Shown: piece after piece, positions 1 to 7,109 of the stretch
Position numbering within the stretch: position 1 is the first letter of the stretch
Layout: every line of letters begins with the position of its first letter
Program-made: the position numbers and the translations under genes
Notes under the pieces: generated by a model
What the model saw: only the letters and a program-made list of their open reading frames with translations
What the model was told of the DNA's origin: nothing
Databases searched by the model: none
Source of the DNA: Deferribacteraceae bacterium UBA1873
GTDB lineage: Bacteria; Chrysiogenota; Deferribacteres; Deferribacterales; Flexistipitaceae
Direction of reading: 5' to 3'
Assembly: GCA_002338145.1 (NCBI GenBank)
Contig: DDHP01000076.1
Span: 1-8,032, forward strand
DNA: 8,032 nt

Positions 1-15
1 TTTCAGCAAATATTG

Positions 16-1335
16 TTACACATCTTTTATAGAATACTTGTTAATCAGGCGATAAAGTGTCGCACGGCTCATATTGAGCTTCTCAGCGGCAGCTTTTTTA
101 TTTCCGCCGCATTCTCTTATTGCACTGATTATCTCATCCCTTGTTAGGTTATTTTTAAATTTTGTATAACCTTTATCAGACAAATTAATGTCCAAATCGT
201 GGGGCATTATTATCCCCGTATCCCTGGCCAGAATTATAGCACTTCGAATGATATTTTCAAGCTCTCTGATATTCCCCGGATAATCATATTTCATCAATAT
301 CTTTTTAGCTTTATCACTCAGCACAATACTCTCATCCGTCGATGAATATTTTTGAATAAAAAATTCAGCGATGGGAATTATGTCCTCTTTCCTTTCCCTT
401 AATGGAGGAAGGTGAAGCTCGGTCACTTTCAGTCTGTAATACAAATCTGATCTGAATTTTTTTTCTTTGAGCTTTTCATCCAAATCAACATTAGTTGCAA
501 AAATAAACCTTACATTCAAATTGATATCTTTGGTGCCTCCTATCCGTCTCACCTGATTTTCCTGGAGCACCCTCAGCAGCTTCACCTGCAGTTCCATATC
601 CAAATCCCCGATTTCATCCAGGAAAAGTGTACCGTGCTGCGCCTGCTCAAAATATCCTTTTTTAGGTTTGTCCGCACCAGTAAAGGCACCTTTTTCATAC
701 CCAAAAAGTTCGGACTCAAGAAGTGTAGCTGGGATTGCGTTGCAGTTGACTGCCACAAAACTTTTATTTTTTCTTTTGCTGTATTCATGAATGGACTTAG
801 CCATAACTTCTTTTCCAGTACCGCTTTCTCCTGTAATCAGAACCGGTACATCTGTCTGGGCTATTCTTGCCATATTTTTCAATATTTCGAGAAAAATTTC
901 CGAGTTGGTATTTAATATCGAGTGACCAGAATCACCTCTTTCTTTATTGTTTTTTTGCTTTTGTTCTTTAATGTCCGTGCGATTTGCAAGCTTATTAAGA
1001 ATATCCTTCAACTTGCTCATTTTAAAAGGCTTACTCAAATATTCATAGGCACCTTCCTGGATTGCCTTAACAGCAATGTCACCTGTGCCAAATGCCGTAA
1101 TTAATACAAAATATGCCCCTTTATTCATTTTGTTCATTTCTCTCAAAACATCCATGCCGTCCACATCATTCATCACAAAGTCACAGATAATAACATCATA
1201 ATCATGGGACTTAATCATTTCCAGAGCATGAACACCATTAATCGCCACATCCACGGTATAATATTTACTCAAAAACATCTGGATAATTTCTCTGGAATTT
1301 TTGTCGTCATCAACTACCAGTATTTTTAGAGACAT
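16..1335 (-). CDS. NtrC-family sigma-54-dependent response regulator (REC-AAA+-Fis HTH)
   Basis: This cytoplasmic transcription activator is predicted to be phosphorylated by the kinase encoded just before it and then to use ATP hydrolysis to open sigma-54 promoters. All three domains of the 439-aa protein are intact. The receiver spans residues 1-115, with the acidic pocket D9/D10/D11, phosphoacceptor D52, T80 and K102. The AAA+ domain spans about 140-375, with Walker A GESGTGKE (169-176), the sigma-54-contacting loop GAFTGA (216-221), Walker B FLDEIGD (D240/E241) and arginine residues R295 and R301. A Fis-type helix-turn-helix lies at about 396-435. The ATG at 1335 overlaps the kinase gene by 26 nt and has a GAGG Shine-Dalgarno within its last codons, which suggests translational coupling. 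The stop is TAA at 18-16. It is the last gene visible. The natural target is its own operon through the -24/-12 element near 7042-7057, but this is inferred. Confidence 0.97.
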   Translation of the reverse strand: MSLKILVVDDDKNSREIIQMFLSKYYTVDVAINGVHALEMIKSHDYDVIICDFVMNDVDGMDVLREMNKMNKGAYFVLITAFGTGDIAVKAIQEGAYEYLSKPFKMSKLKDILNKLANRTDIKEQKQKNNKERGDSGHSILNTNSEIFLEILKNMARIAQTDVPVLITGESGTGKEVMAKSIHEYSKRKNKSFVAVNCNAIPATLLESELFGYEKGAFTGADKPKKGYFEQAQHGTLFLDEIGDLDMELQVKLLRVLQENQVRRIGGTKDINLNVRFIFATNVDLDEKLKEKKFRSDLYYRLKVTELHLPPLRERKEDIIPIAEFFIQKYSSTDESIVLSDKAKKILMKYDYPGNIRELENIIRSAIILARDTGIIMPHDLDINLSDKGYTKFKNNLTRDEIISAIRECGGNKKAAAEKLNMSRATLYRLINKYSIKDV

Positions 1336-2677
1336 CTTTCCTCACAGGCACTTTTATACCAAAAATTGTATATTTATCTTCAGAATCGTAGAAAATTTCT
1401 CCGTTTAAAGCCTCTATAAGATCTTTGCAAACAGCAAGGCCGAGACCGGTACCCTTTCCTGTTTTCTTGGTGGTAAAAAACGGATCGAACAACCTTTCTT
1501 TTATTTCCTCCGGTACACCTTTTCCATCATCATAAACCTTTATTACGATATGATCATCTTCTTTATAACTTTTTACAAAAATATTCCCGTTTTTTTCTCC
1601 TATGCTGTCAGAAGCATTTTTGATAAAATTATACAGGACCTGCTCAATAAATCCGCGGTCTGAATAAATCATACAGCTTTGAGTATCGGTTTGTAATTCT
1701 ATTTTATCTGATACAGCAAATGAAAGATCTTCAACAACATTTTCTATCAATTCGCTGATATCAAATTTTGAAAATGAAGGCTCAGGCTTTCTGGAAAGAT
1801 AAAGATAATTTTTTATAATCGTCTGTATCTTGGTGATCTGTCTTGAAACACTATCTACCCTTTTGCGAATTGTACTATCTTCGGTAACTTCCTCCATCAA
1901 GTCAAGATTACCCATTATCACATGAATAGGTGTCCCTATCTCGTGAGCCATTTTTGAAGCAAACTGCCCCAGTAAAGAAAGCTTCTGATATTTCATCACT
2001 TCATCCTGGAGCTTCCTTTCACGTTTTTCAATTTTCAAGACAATCCAGCTCAACACTACAATATATATTATAAACCCCACAAAAGTTAAGCCTGCCGCCT
2101 GATATCGGGTATTATTAATCGCATTCAATACATCCGTAAAATCCTTATATACCTCAATAACACCCTGCACTTCACCTTTATGCATCACAGGGTAATAAAT
2201 TTCCTGCACATATCGTGCATCAGTAATTTTTTTGAGATAGTCATAACTTTCCGTCCCCGAAAGGTCATTGATCTCAAAATAAGGCTTACCGCTTAAAGCT
2301 TTCTGCAGGCCTTCACTTTTAGACGGAGACTTTGTTTTGTTGCCTTTTACAAGCGAGTAAAGACGTTTACCCTCATCAGAGTACAAAATAATATCTATTA
2401 CCCCTTTTTCCTTTTTCAATATACTGACAAGGGGATTGAAATCCATATGCTCATTCCAGGATTTTCTGAAGGTAAAAAAACGTACTCTGTTTCTCAGAAT
2501 ACTGTGCAGGGATTCTTTAAAGTGCTGCCTCTCCCTGTTTACAAAATAGGTTTTAAAATGATATTGAATCATCATATTCATAACAAGGAGAAATATGAAC
2601 ATGATGCAAATTGCAATTAAAAGGAATTTTTTCGTTAAAGTCAGTTCAGCAAATCTTTTCCTAACTTTTTTAAGCAT
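1310..2677 (-). CDS. Membrane-bound sensor histidine kinase with extracytoplasmic sensor domain
   Basis: This 455-aa kinase is the expected partner of the NtrC-type regulator that overlaps its 3' end. Order of parts: a basic N-terminus, TM1 at about 17-38, an extracytoplasmic domain at about 40-190 resembling a single Cache/PDC-like fold, TM2 at about 195-215, and a short coiled linker. The HisKA dimerisation domain follows, with phosphoacceptor H245 in an AHEIGTP H-box. The HATPase_c domain has an N-box (N350, N354), G1 DDGKGVP (383-389), an F-box FDPFF (397-401) and G2 GKGTGLGL (407-414). All catalytic boxes look functional. The sensor domain contains no CXXCH, so it is not a haem sensor of the c type, and its ligand cannot be named. 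No HAMP or PAS domain is evident between TM2 and HisKA. The ATG at 2677 lies 7 nt after the stop of the lipoprotein gene. Its Shine-Dalgarno AGGTGG (2693-2688) sits 10 nt upstream, inside that gene's end. Confidence 0.95.
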   Translation of the reverse strand: MLKKVRKRFAELTLTKKFLLIAICIMFIFLLVMNMMIQYHFKTYFVNRERQHFKESLHSILRNRVRFFTFRKSWNEHMDFNPLVSILKKEKGVIDIILYSDEGKRLYSLVKGNKTKSPSKSEGLQKALSGKPYFEINDLSGTESYDYLKKITDARYVQEIYYPVMHKGEVQGVIEVYKDFTDVLNAINNTRYQAAGLTFVGFIIYIVVLSWIVLKIEKRERKLQDEVMKYQKLSLLGQFASKMAHEIGTPIHVIMGNLDLMEEVTEDSTIRKRVDSVSRQITKIQTIIKNYLYLSRKPEPSFSKFDISELIENVVEDLSFAVSDKIELQTDTQSCMIYSDRGFIEQVLYNFIKNASDSIGEKNGNIFVKSYKEDDHIVIKVYDDGKGVPEEIKERLFDPFFTTKKTGKGTGLGLAVCKDLIEALNGEIFYDSEDKYTIFGIKVPVRKDVSKNTGS

Positions 2678-2684
2678 CTGCTGT

Positions 2685-3779
2685 TTACCACCTGAGCATA
2701 GGTTCTTCTACCGTCATATCCCTGCGTCCGTTTTTATACTTTTCCGTTAGGGACTGAAGAATTACCAGTCTCCTGTTATATGAGTCAAGAATGTACACCC
2801 TGTCTTTATTATCAATAACAACATCTTTGGGGTTATTAAAGCCACCCAGATAAACGGATTCTTTTTCAACCCCCAGATAGTATAAGAATGTCCCTTCCCT
2901 GTCGTATATTTTTAAACCGTTTGTTGCTATATCAACAATAAATATATGGTTTTCAGAGTCCATATCAAGGCCATTGGGAAAATTCAGCGCCCAGATATTG
3001 GTCCCCGGGGTTAACATCTCTTTTATAAATTTACCATTTTCGTCATATATGAAAAGCTTGCCCACAAATTTCGATAAAACGTACATTTTACCGTTATCAT
3101 CCACATAAATGGAATTTGGAGCGGGTACACCGTAAATACTCTTTATATACTTTCCATCTAAACTAAGAATATCGATACGTCCGAAAAGCTCATCCGTGAC
3201 ATATAGCTTATCCCCTTTTACAAAAACATCACTTATACGCTTGTAAAGATTATTAACCTTTGTTGCATTATCATTTTTCATTTCTTTGAAAGTCTTCTCG
3301 TCAACCTTTCTGCCGTAAGACCATTTCACATTTTTGTCTTCGGAAATCTCCATCACCCTGCCGCCGGCTCTGTCACCGATAAAAATACGTTCTCCCCTGA
3401 CTGCAACCGCAGAAGGATTAATAGATGAAAATGTGATATTTTTTATTTTTTTATCGACAAAATCCACAAGCTGCAATTCAGACTTAGCGGGCACAGCTAT
3501 ATAAACTTTTCCCTCACCGTTAGTGGCAAGCCTGATAGATTTAATATCTATCCAGTTTACATTTATATCTCCGACAAGTTCTTTCATAATGGCATTTTTG
3601 CCGCCGGTTTTGCCGGGGAACTCGTTAGAGTTTGTAATAACCCTCACTGCTTTAAGTTTGGGGTCTGCTGACTCTTTTGGCCATACATACTGATCAATTT
3701 TATAGACCGGTTTTTTTCCTGCACAGGAAACCATCACAAAAGACAATAACAATAAAATAAAAACCCTTCTGAAAAGCAT
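2685..3779 (-). CDS. NHL-repeat six-bladed beta-propeller lipoprotein
   Basis: This is a 364-aa exported lipoprotein whose body is a beta-propeller. From the ATG at 3779, an RR-containing N-region and hydrophobic core lead to a lipobox-like MVSC with the lipidated cysteine at C19. About six NHL-like repeats follow (roughly 82-115, 120-150, 180-212, 222-253, 267-300 and 315-343), each with the pattern 'D..G.iYv.D...g.l.iyd.dGkfl'. No haem motif or catalytic residue set is seen. Such propellers usually act as protein-binding or structural modules, and six-bladed NHL proteins recur beside multihaem cytochrome genes. A role in anchoring or assembling the two cytochromes of this operon is inference. 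A longer reading from TTG at 3794 is possible but unlikely, because the strong AGGAGGAG at 3791-3784 would then lie inside the gene. It starts 11 nt after the octahaem gene's stop codon. Confidence 0.92.
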   Translation of the reverse strand: MLFRRVFILLLLSFVMVSCAGKKPVYKIDQYVWPKESADPKLKAVRVITNSNEFPGKTGGKNAIMKELVGDINVNWIDIKSIRLATNGEGKVYIAVPAKSELQLVDFVDKKIKNITFSSINPSAVAVRGERIFIGDRAGGRVMEISEDKNVKWSYGRKVDEKTFKEMKNDNATKVNNLYKRISDVFVKGDKLYVTDELFGRIDILSLDGKYIKSIYGVPAPNSIYVDDNGKMYVLSKFVGKLFIYDENGKFIKEMLTPGTNIWALNFPNGLDMDSENHIFIVDIATNGLKIYDREGTFLYYLGVEKESVYLGGFNNPKDVVIDNKDRVYILDSYNRRLVILQSLTEKYKNGRRDMTVEEPMLRW

Positions 3780-3783
3780 ACTA

Positions 3784-3791
3784 CTCCTCCT
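3784..3791 (-). promoter_or_regulatory. Shine-Dalgarno AGGAGGAG that sets the NHL lipoprotein start
   Basis: This strong purine-rich site has its AGGAGG core 6 nt before ATG 3779. It touches the TGA stop (3793-3791) of the octahaem gene, so translation is probably coupled by re-initiation. The alternative TTG start at 3794 would place the site within the coding sequence. Confidence 0.85.
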
Positions 3792-4738
3792 CAAAACTTA
3801 TCCTCATGACATTTTGCACATAATGTCATAAATTTTTCCGCTCCATTCTGAAACATTTGCGGGGTTTTACCATAATGTGGATTGTGACAGGAAACACAGG
3901 AGATTTCTTTTCCTGTGGAATCTACTGTAACCCCGCTTGTGGGATGTGTCTGCCCGGTAAAATTTGCAAGGACATGTACCCCTGATTTTTTTTCCATATG
4001 ACAGTTATTGCACAGATCGTTAATCTCAGCGTTTAAAAGATATCTGTTGTTCGAGCTGTGCGGGTCGTGACATATATTGCAATAACCGGAAATAGCAGGA
4101 CCGTGGGCATAATTTGCATTATACATACTTTCTGAAAACTCCTGATGACATTGGATACACTTCGAGGAAGCAGGCTGAAAAGGAACAAGATAATTGTTCT
4201 TATCGTGACACTGCAGACATTCCCATGCAGCAGCCGGTCCGTGAACAAATGTACCGTTTCCCTTTTCTCTGTGACAACTTCTGCAACCTTCATTTGTTTC
4301 GAAGGTGTGGCAGTTTTTACAGATTGTTTTATCCTCATTCATATGAAAGTGGGTCTTTTTTTTCATCTTGCTTTTATAAGCTTCCATAGAAGTAGCATAC
4401 CGGACATTTATCTTTTCAACGTCAGAATCTGCCTTTATCGAAATCTGATTCTTACCTTCTTTAAGGCTGACCTTTTCCATAAACATAAACATAGTACCTT
4501 TGGTGCTGTCTATATCCTTAATTTTCTGAAAGTTTTTCACCTTATATTCGTTTTTATTCACCAGTATGGTAACAGGCTTTTCAGAACCCAGCCTTCCTAC
4601 TACATGTATGGTGTCGCTGTTAACAATACTACCTTCCCGGGGGAAATAGATATACAATCCATTTCCGGCCGCAAAAGCAGTAACAGATACACTAAATAGC
4701 AGAATTACTGCAAGATTTTTCAAAATATTCTGCGGCAT
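3791..4738 (-). CDS. Exported octahaem c-type cytochrome with N-terminal Ig-like domain
   Basis: This 315-aa protein is predicted to carry electrons in the periplasm or at the cell surface. A Sec signal peptide occupies residues 1-24 (cleavage near AFA/A). Residues 28-115 form a cysteine-free beta-rich module starting YFPREGSIV and ending in a 'LKEGKNQISI' strand, typical of bacterial Ig-like or glucodextranase-B-like domains. Eight canonical CXXCH motifs follow, with cysteines starting at 140, 152, 174, 194, 220, 243, 281 and 307. Several sit in doubled-CXXCH context (CHDPHSS, CHNPH, upstream HGP). No lipobox or transmembrane helix lies beyond the signal peptide. The start is set at ATG 4738 because AAGGTGAT lies 7 nt upstream. 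The in-frame GTG at 4750 is part of that Shine-Dalgarno. The gene overlaps the 3' end of the thioredoxin/TPR gene by 47 nt. The family is clear, but the partner and specific function are not. Confidence 0.94.
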   Translation of the reverse strand: MPQNILKNLAVILLFSVSVTAFAAGNGLYIYFPREGSIVNSDTIHVVGRLGSEKPVTILVNKNEYKVKNFQKIKDIDSTKGTMFMFMEKVSLKEGKNQISIKADSDVEKINVRYATSMEAYKSKMKKKTHFHMNEDKTICKNCHTFETNEGCRSCHREKGNGTFVHGPAAAWECLQCHDKNNYLVPFQPASSKCIQCHQEFSESMYNANYAHGPAISGYCNICHDPHSSNNRYLLNAEINDLCNNCHMEKKSGVHVLANFTGQTHPTSGVTVDSTGKEISCVSCHNPHYGKTPQMFQNGAEKFMTLCAKCHEDKF

Positions 4739-5639
4739 TTTTATAATCACCTTTTTGCTTATATATTTCGCCTAATAAATAAAAAAGTTTCTTCTTCCTG
4801 GGATATATCTTTTCTATCGAGTGAAGCATATTTAATGCTTTATCCAGATCACCTTTAAGGTAAATCGCATACGCCCTGTAAAACTTGGCTCCAACATTAT
4901 ATTCAGAAACACCTTGTAACACTTCTTCAACCTTATCCGGCATATCAAGCTTCAGGTAAGCTTCCGCAAGGTTAAGTTTTTCCTCCAAAGAAAGGTCTTT
5001 TTTATCCAGCTTTTCCAGACGTTCTTTCGCATCCTCCGGTTGACCGTCTTCAATGAGTCTTTTTATAAAATTGATTTTAGGCAATTTACTCCTTCTGTTA
5101 TCCACTGTACTCGTGTTTTCAAATTTTTTATATTCCTCTTCAGAAATTTTACCGGTTAAAAAATCAACATATCTTCCTACTTTTACAGCATACTGCCCTT
5201 CAAAACCAACAGCATCTATTACTTTGTTATTTTTATCCAGAAAAAGTGTTACAGGTAGAGTAAAAATACCCCAATCATCAGTCAGACCACTATTATCCTG
5301 AGCAAAATAAACATTTTTACCTGTTTTACCGACTATTTCTTTTATTTTTTCCATCGTACCGTTCTGCAGATCAACTGCAACACAGGGAACATCCCTTTTA
5401 CTGCACATTTCGACAAAACTTTTAACCGTATCAACATTCGTACGCTTATCATGCCTCCAAAGCAGCAAAAGTTTTGTTTCTGCACTTTTATCTATATTTG
5501 ACAATTCGTTATTCAATCCTTTGAATTCCTGAAGGGAAACGGTATCACCCTTTTCGAGCTGTTGTAAAGGAAATGCACCGATAACTGTTGAAACAATCAA
5601 AAGAGAAAGAAGGCATCCTAAAATTATTCTGTAATTCAT
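4692..5639 (-). CDS. Exported thioredoxin-fold protein lacking CXXC, fused to C-terminal TPR repeats
   Basis: This 315-aa protein has an uncleaved-looking or type I signal sequence (hydrophobic 5-20, likely cleavage after VIGA). A TlpA/redoxin-like thioredoxin fold follows at about residues 24-165, starting FPLQQLEKGDTV, with strand LLLLW at 57-61 and the cis-proline loop TLPVTLFLD (P129). The active-site CXXC that should follow W61 is replaced by RHDKRT, so thiol-disulphide exchange of the usual kind is not expected. The only mature cysteines are C79, C86 and C310. From about 190 to 310 the protein is helical with TPR-like repeats (KLNLAEAYLKLDMPDK, YRAYAIYLKGDLDKAL, YLLGEIYKQKGDYKNAAEYFEKS). 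ATG 5639 is supported by AAGGAG 6 nt upstream. Lying between two multihaem cytochrome genes, it could be an assembly chaperone, an apocytochrome- or haem-handling factor, or a scaffold. This is inference, and no characterised homologue is recognised. Confidence 0.9.
   Translation of the reverse strand: MNYRIILGCLLSLLIVSTVIGAFPLQQLEKGDTVSLQEFKGLNNELSNIDKSAETKLLLLWRHDKRTNVDTVKSFVEMCSKRDVPCVAVDLQNGTMEKIKEIVGKTGKNVYFAQDNSGLTDDWGIFTLPVTLFLDKNNKVIDAVGFEGQYAVKVGRYVDFLTGKISEEEYKKFENTSTVDNRRSKLPKINFIKRLIEDGQPEDAKERLEKLDKKDLSLEEKLNLAEAYLKLDMPDKVEEVLQGVSEYNVGAKFYRAYAIYLKGDLDKALNMLHSIEKIYPRKKKLFYLLGEIYKQKGDYKNAAEYFEKSCSNSAI
4746..4753 (-). promoter_or_regulatory. Shine-Dalgarno AAGGTGAT that sets the octahaem gene start
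   Basis: AAGGTGAT matches the anti-Shine-Dalgarno over eight bases and lies 7 nt upstream of ATG 4738. It contains the alternative in-frame GTG (4750-4748), so that GTG is better read as ribosome-binding sequence than as the start. The site lies inside the coding region of the preceding gene. Confidence 0.8.
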
Positions 5640-5645
5640 ACCCAG

Positions 5646-5651
5646 CTCCTT
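5646..5651 (-). promoter_or_regulatory. Shine-Dalgarno AAGGAG for the thioredoxin/TPR gene
   Basis: AAGGAG lies 6 nt before the ATG at 5639, in the 51-nt gap after the 15-haem gene. That gap shows no convincing terminator or promoter, so read-through from the first gene is expected. Confidence 0.75.
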
Positions 5652-5690
5652 TTTTAATATTAAACAAATATTTTTAACAAAGCGTAGTTG

Positions 5691-7001
5691 TCACTGATTG
5701 TTATACGCATTTTCCCTATTATATGTTTTCGGTTTATGACATCCCACAACACAGGTCCCGCCATTCTCCTTTTTAGTAAAATTCACAGGAAGTCTCCAAT
5801 CTCCGCTGCCATAAGGTACACTCTTTCGCACCTGTAAAGGCTGATTGGAAGCATGCACTTCGTGACAGGCTTTGCAGCTCCTTCCTTTACCTTTAATCAT
5901 AACATGGGTATAATGTAGATTTTCATTGCCGTTTCTGAATTTGGTGGCCTCTTGTGTGTACTGTTTTGCAAGTATTTCTTGATCGTGACATTCAAAACAC
6001 AGCTGATACATACCCTGCTGATAAGGGTTATAAAATTCCTTGGGGAAATATTCAAACAGTATAAAAGGATTATCCGAGCCGTGGGGGCTGTGACATGCTG
6101 AACAGCCGCTTGTTGCAACCGGCCCGTGTACATATGCTGCATTATTCACCCTGTTTCCAAGCTCCGAATGGCAGCTGAAACAGACAGTTTTTGCTTCTGA
6201 CCGCAATAATTGACCAAATTCAGAAGCATGAGGGTTGTGGCATCCGCCGCAGTTACCGTCTTCCACAGGTTTATGCTGAAACTCAGCACTTTTTATCCTA
6301 TTCATCAGCTTGGGTGTAGTCTCTTTATGACATTCCACACACAGTTCTTTTTCACTTGCGGATTTCAGATGAAATTTAGCATTAGAACTGTGAGGTGCAT
6401 GGCAGGAAGTACATCCATCCTTTATTGGAGCGTGCACAACTGCTTTGTTAAATGCTTCTTTTTTATCACCATGACACTGATAACACAATTCGTCCGGCGG
6501 AAATCTAAGATGTGCTTTATAATTTGAAGCATGCGGATCGTGACAGGAAGCACACTCTCCGGCTGCCAAAGGGCCGTGCTGGTACTTCTTATTAAACATA
6601 CCTTTTTCATGACACTGCATACATGTGTCAGCTTCGGCTTTGCCTTTTACAAAAAACTTATTATTCCCACCATGAGGATTGTGACAGGAGGTACAATCTC
6701 CATTTTCAACAGGGAAGTGAACATTCTTACCGTCTCTTTGATTGCTGTGACACATGACACATACCGGTCCATCTTTGACTGGGCTTTTAAAATCTATAAA
6801 ACTTTTTGGTCTTTTTTTATGATTTTCTAATTCTTCAGAGCTTGCCGTATGGCAAACTTCGCATTGCATAGCTGCAGTAGGACCGTGCAGATATTCGTAC
6901 TCCTGAATCTCTGAATGGCATTCGCCCGTGACACAGCCGGCAGCAAAAGCCAAACCTGAAAATGCAAAACAAAACAACATTACCAAAAATATTCTTTTCA
7001 C
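5691..7001 (-). CDS. Exported large multihaem cytochrome c, about 15 haems, doubled-CXXCH type
   Basis: This 436-aa secreted electron carrier is the first gene of the operon. A Sec signal peptide occupies residues 1-20/21 (cleavage near AFA/A). Thirteen canonical CXXCH motifs have cysteines starting at 47, 81, 103, 127, 150, 173, 197, 221, 251, 274, 300, 335 and 376. Two expanded motifs bracket them: CX4CH at 23-29 and CX3CH at 417-422. Motifs mostly alternate as HGP/HxP...CxxCHxPHxS...L.CxxCH, the doubled-CXXCH signature, and extra histidines offer distal ligands for bis-His haems. With about one haem per 28 mature residues, it is dense enough to form a continuous haem wire. It has no lipobox, membrane helix or obvious catalytic domain. 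The C-terminal segment GGTC...GCHKPKTYNR looks like a conserved capping motif of large cytochromes of this class. The GTG start is supported by GGGAGG 6 nt upstream, and the reading frame is intact. Confidence 0.95.
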   Translation of the reverse strand: MKRIFLVMLFCFAFSGLAFAAGCVTGECHSEIQEYEYLHGPTAAMQCEVCHTASSEELENHKKRPKSFIDFKSPVKDGPVCVMCHSNQRDGKNVHFPVENGDCTSCHNPHGGNNKFFVKGKAEADTCMQCHEKGMFNKKYQHGPLAAGECASCHDPHASNYKAHLRFPPDELCYQCHGDKKEAFNKAVVHAPIKDGCTSCHAPHSSNAKFHLKSASEKELCVECHKETTPKLMNRIKSAEFQHKPVEDGNCGGCHNPHASEFGQLLRSEAKTVCFSCHSELGNRVNNAAYVHGPVATSGCSACHSPHGSDNPFILFEYFPKEFYNPYQQGMYQLCFECHDQEILAKQYTQEATKFRNGNENLHYTHVMIKGKGRSCKACHEVHASNQPLQVRKSVPYGSGDWRLPVNFTKKENGGTCVVGCHKPKTYNRENAYNNQ

Positions 7002-7007
7002 TTCTAA

Positions 7008-7013
7008 CCTCCC
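7008..7013 (-). promoter_or_regulatory. Shine-Dalgarno GGGAGG fixing a GTG start
   Basis: Read on the minus strand, GGGAGG lies 6 nt before the GTG at 7001-6999. This is optimal spacing, and it supports the non-ATG start of the 15-haem cytochrome. The next in-frame ATG (residue 8) would cut into the signal peptide. Confidence 0.8.
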
Positions 7014-7041
7014 AATTTTAATAATTCAGCTTAAATGTACA

Positions 7042-7057
7042 AGCAAAAAATATACCT
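7042..7057 (-). promoter_or_regulatory. Candidate sigma-54 (-24/-12) promoter of the operon
   Basis: On the minus strand the 16-mer AGGTATATTTTTTGCT has the invariant GG (7056-7055) and GC (7044-7043) exactly 10 nt apart. The -12 half, TTTGCT, is a full match to consensus. The -24 half keeps only GG and one further consensus base. Transcription would begin near 7031, leaving a leader of about 30 nt with a Shine-Dalgarno before the GTG start. The operon's own NtrC-type regulator makes a sigma-54 promoter here likely. The AT-rich background means a chance match cannot be excluded. Confidence 0.5.
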
Positions 7058-7082
7058 ACTGACTTTAAAGCCCTCGAATCAA

Positions 7083-7109
7083 ATTATACAACATATAAAC
7101 AAAAATCAA
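7083..7109 (-). promoter_or_regulatory. Possible sigma-70-type promoter, alternative to the -24/-12 site
   Basis: A perfect TATAAT (7088-7083, minus strand) is preceded by TTGATT (7109-7104). The 15-nt spacing is shorter than the usual 16-18. In sequence this rich in A and T, a chance TATAAT is common. If real, it would give basal transcription starting near 7076, upstream of the sigma-54 candidate. Confidence 0.25.

Noticed and set aside
1310..2677. Haem-based sensing by the kinase
   Set aside because: The extracytoplasmic domain has no CXXCH or other visible haem-attachment motif, so the ligand is left open.
4145..4699. Open frame of 184 codons on the plus strand opposite the octahaem gene
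   Set aside because: It is antisense to a clear cytochrome with eight CXXCH motifs. It encodes a cysteine- and phenylalanine-rich sequence without a recognisable domain, and it lacks operon context.
5610..5639. Possible lipobox (ILGC, C9) in the thioredoxin/TPR protein
   Set aside because: A lipidated cysteine at residue 9 would leave only eight residues of signal peptide, too short. A type I cleavage after VIGA fits better.
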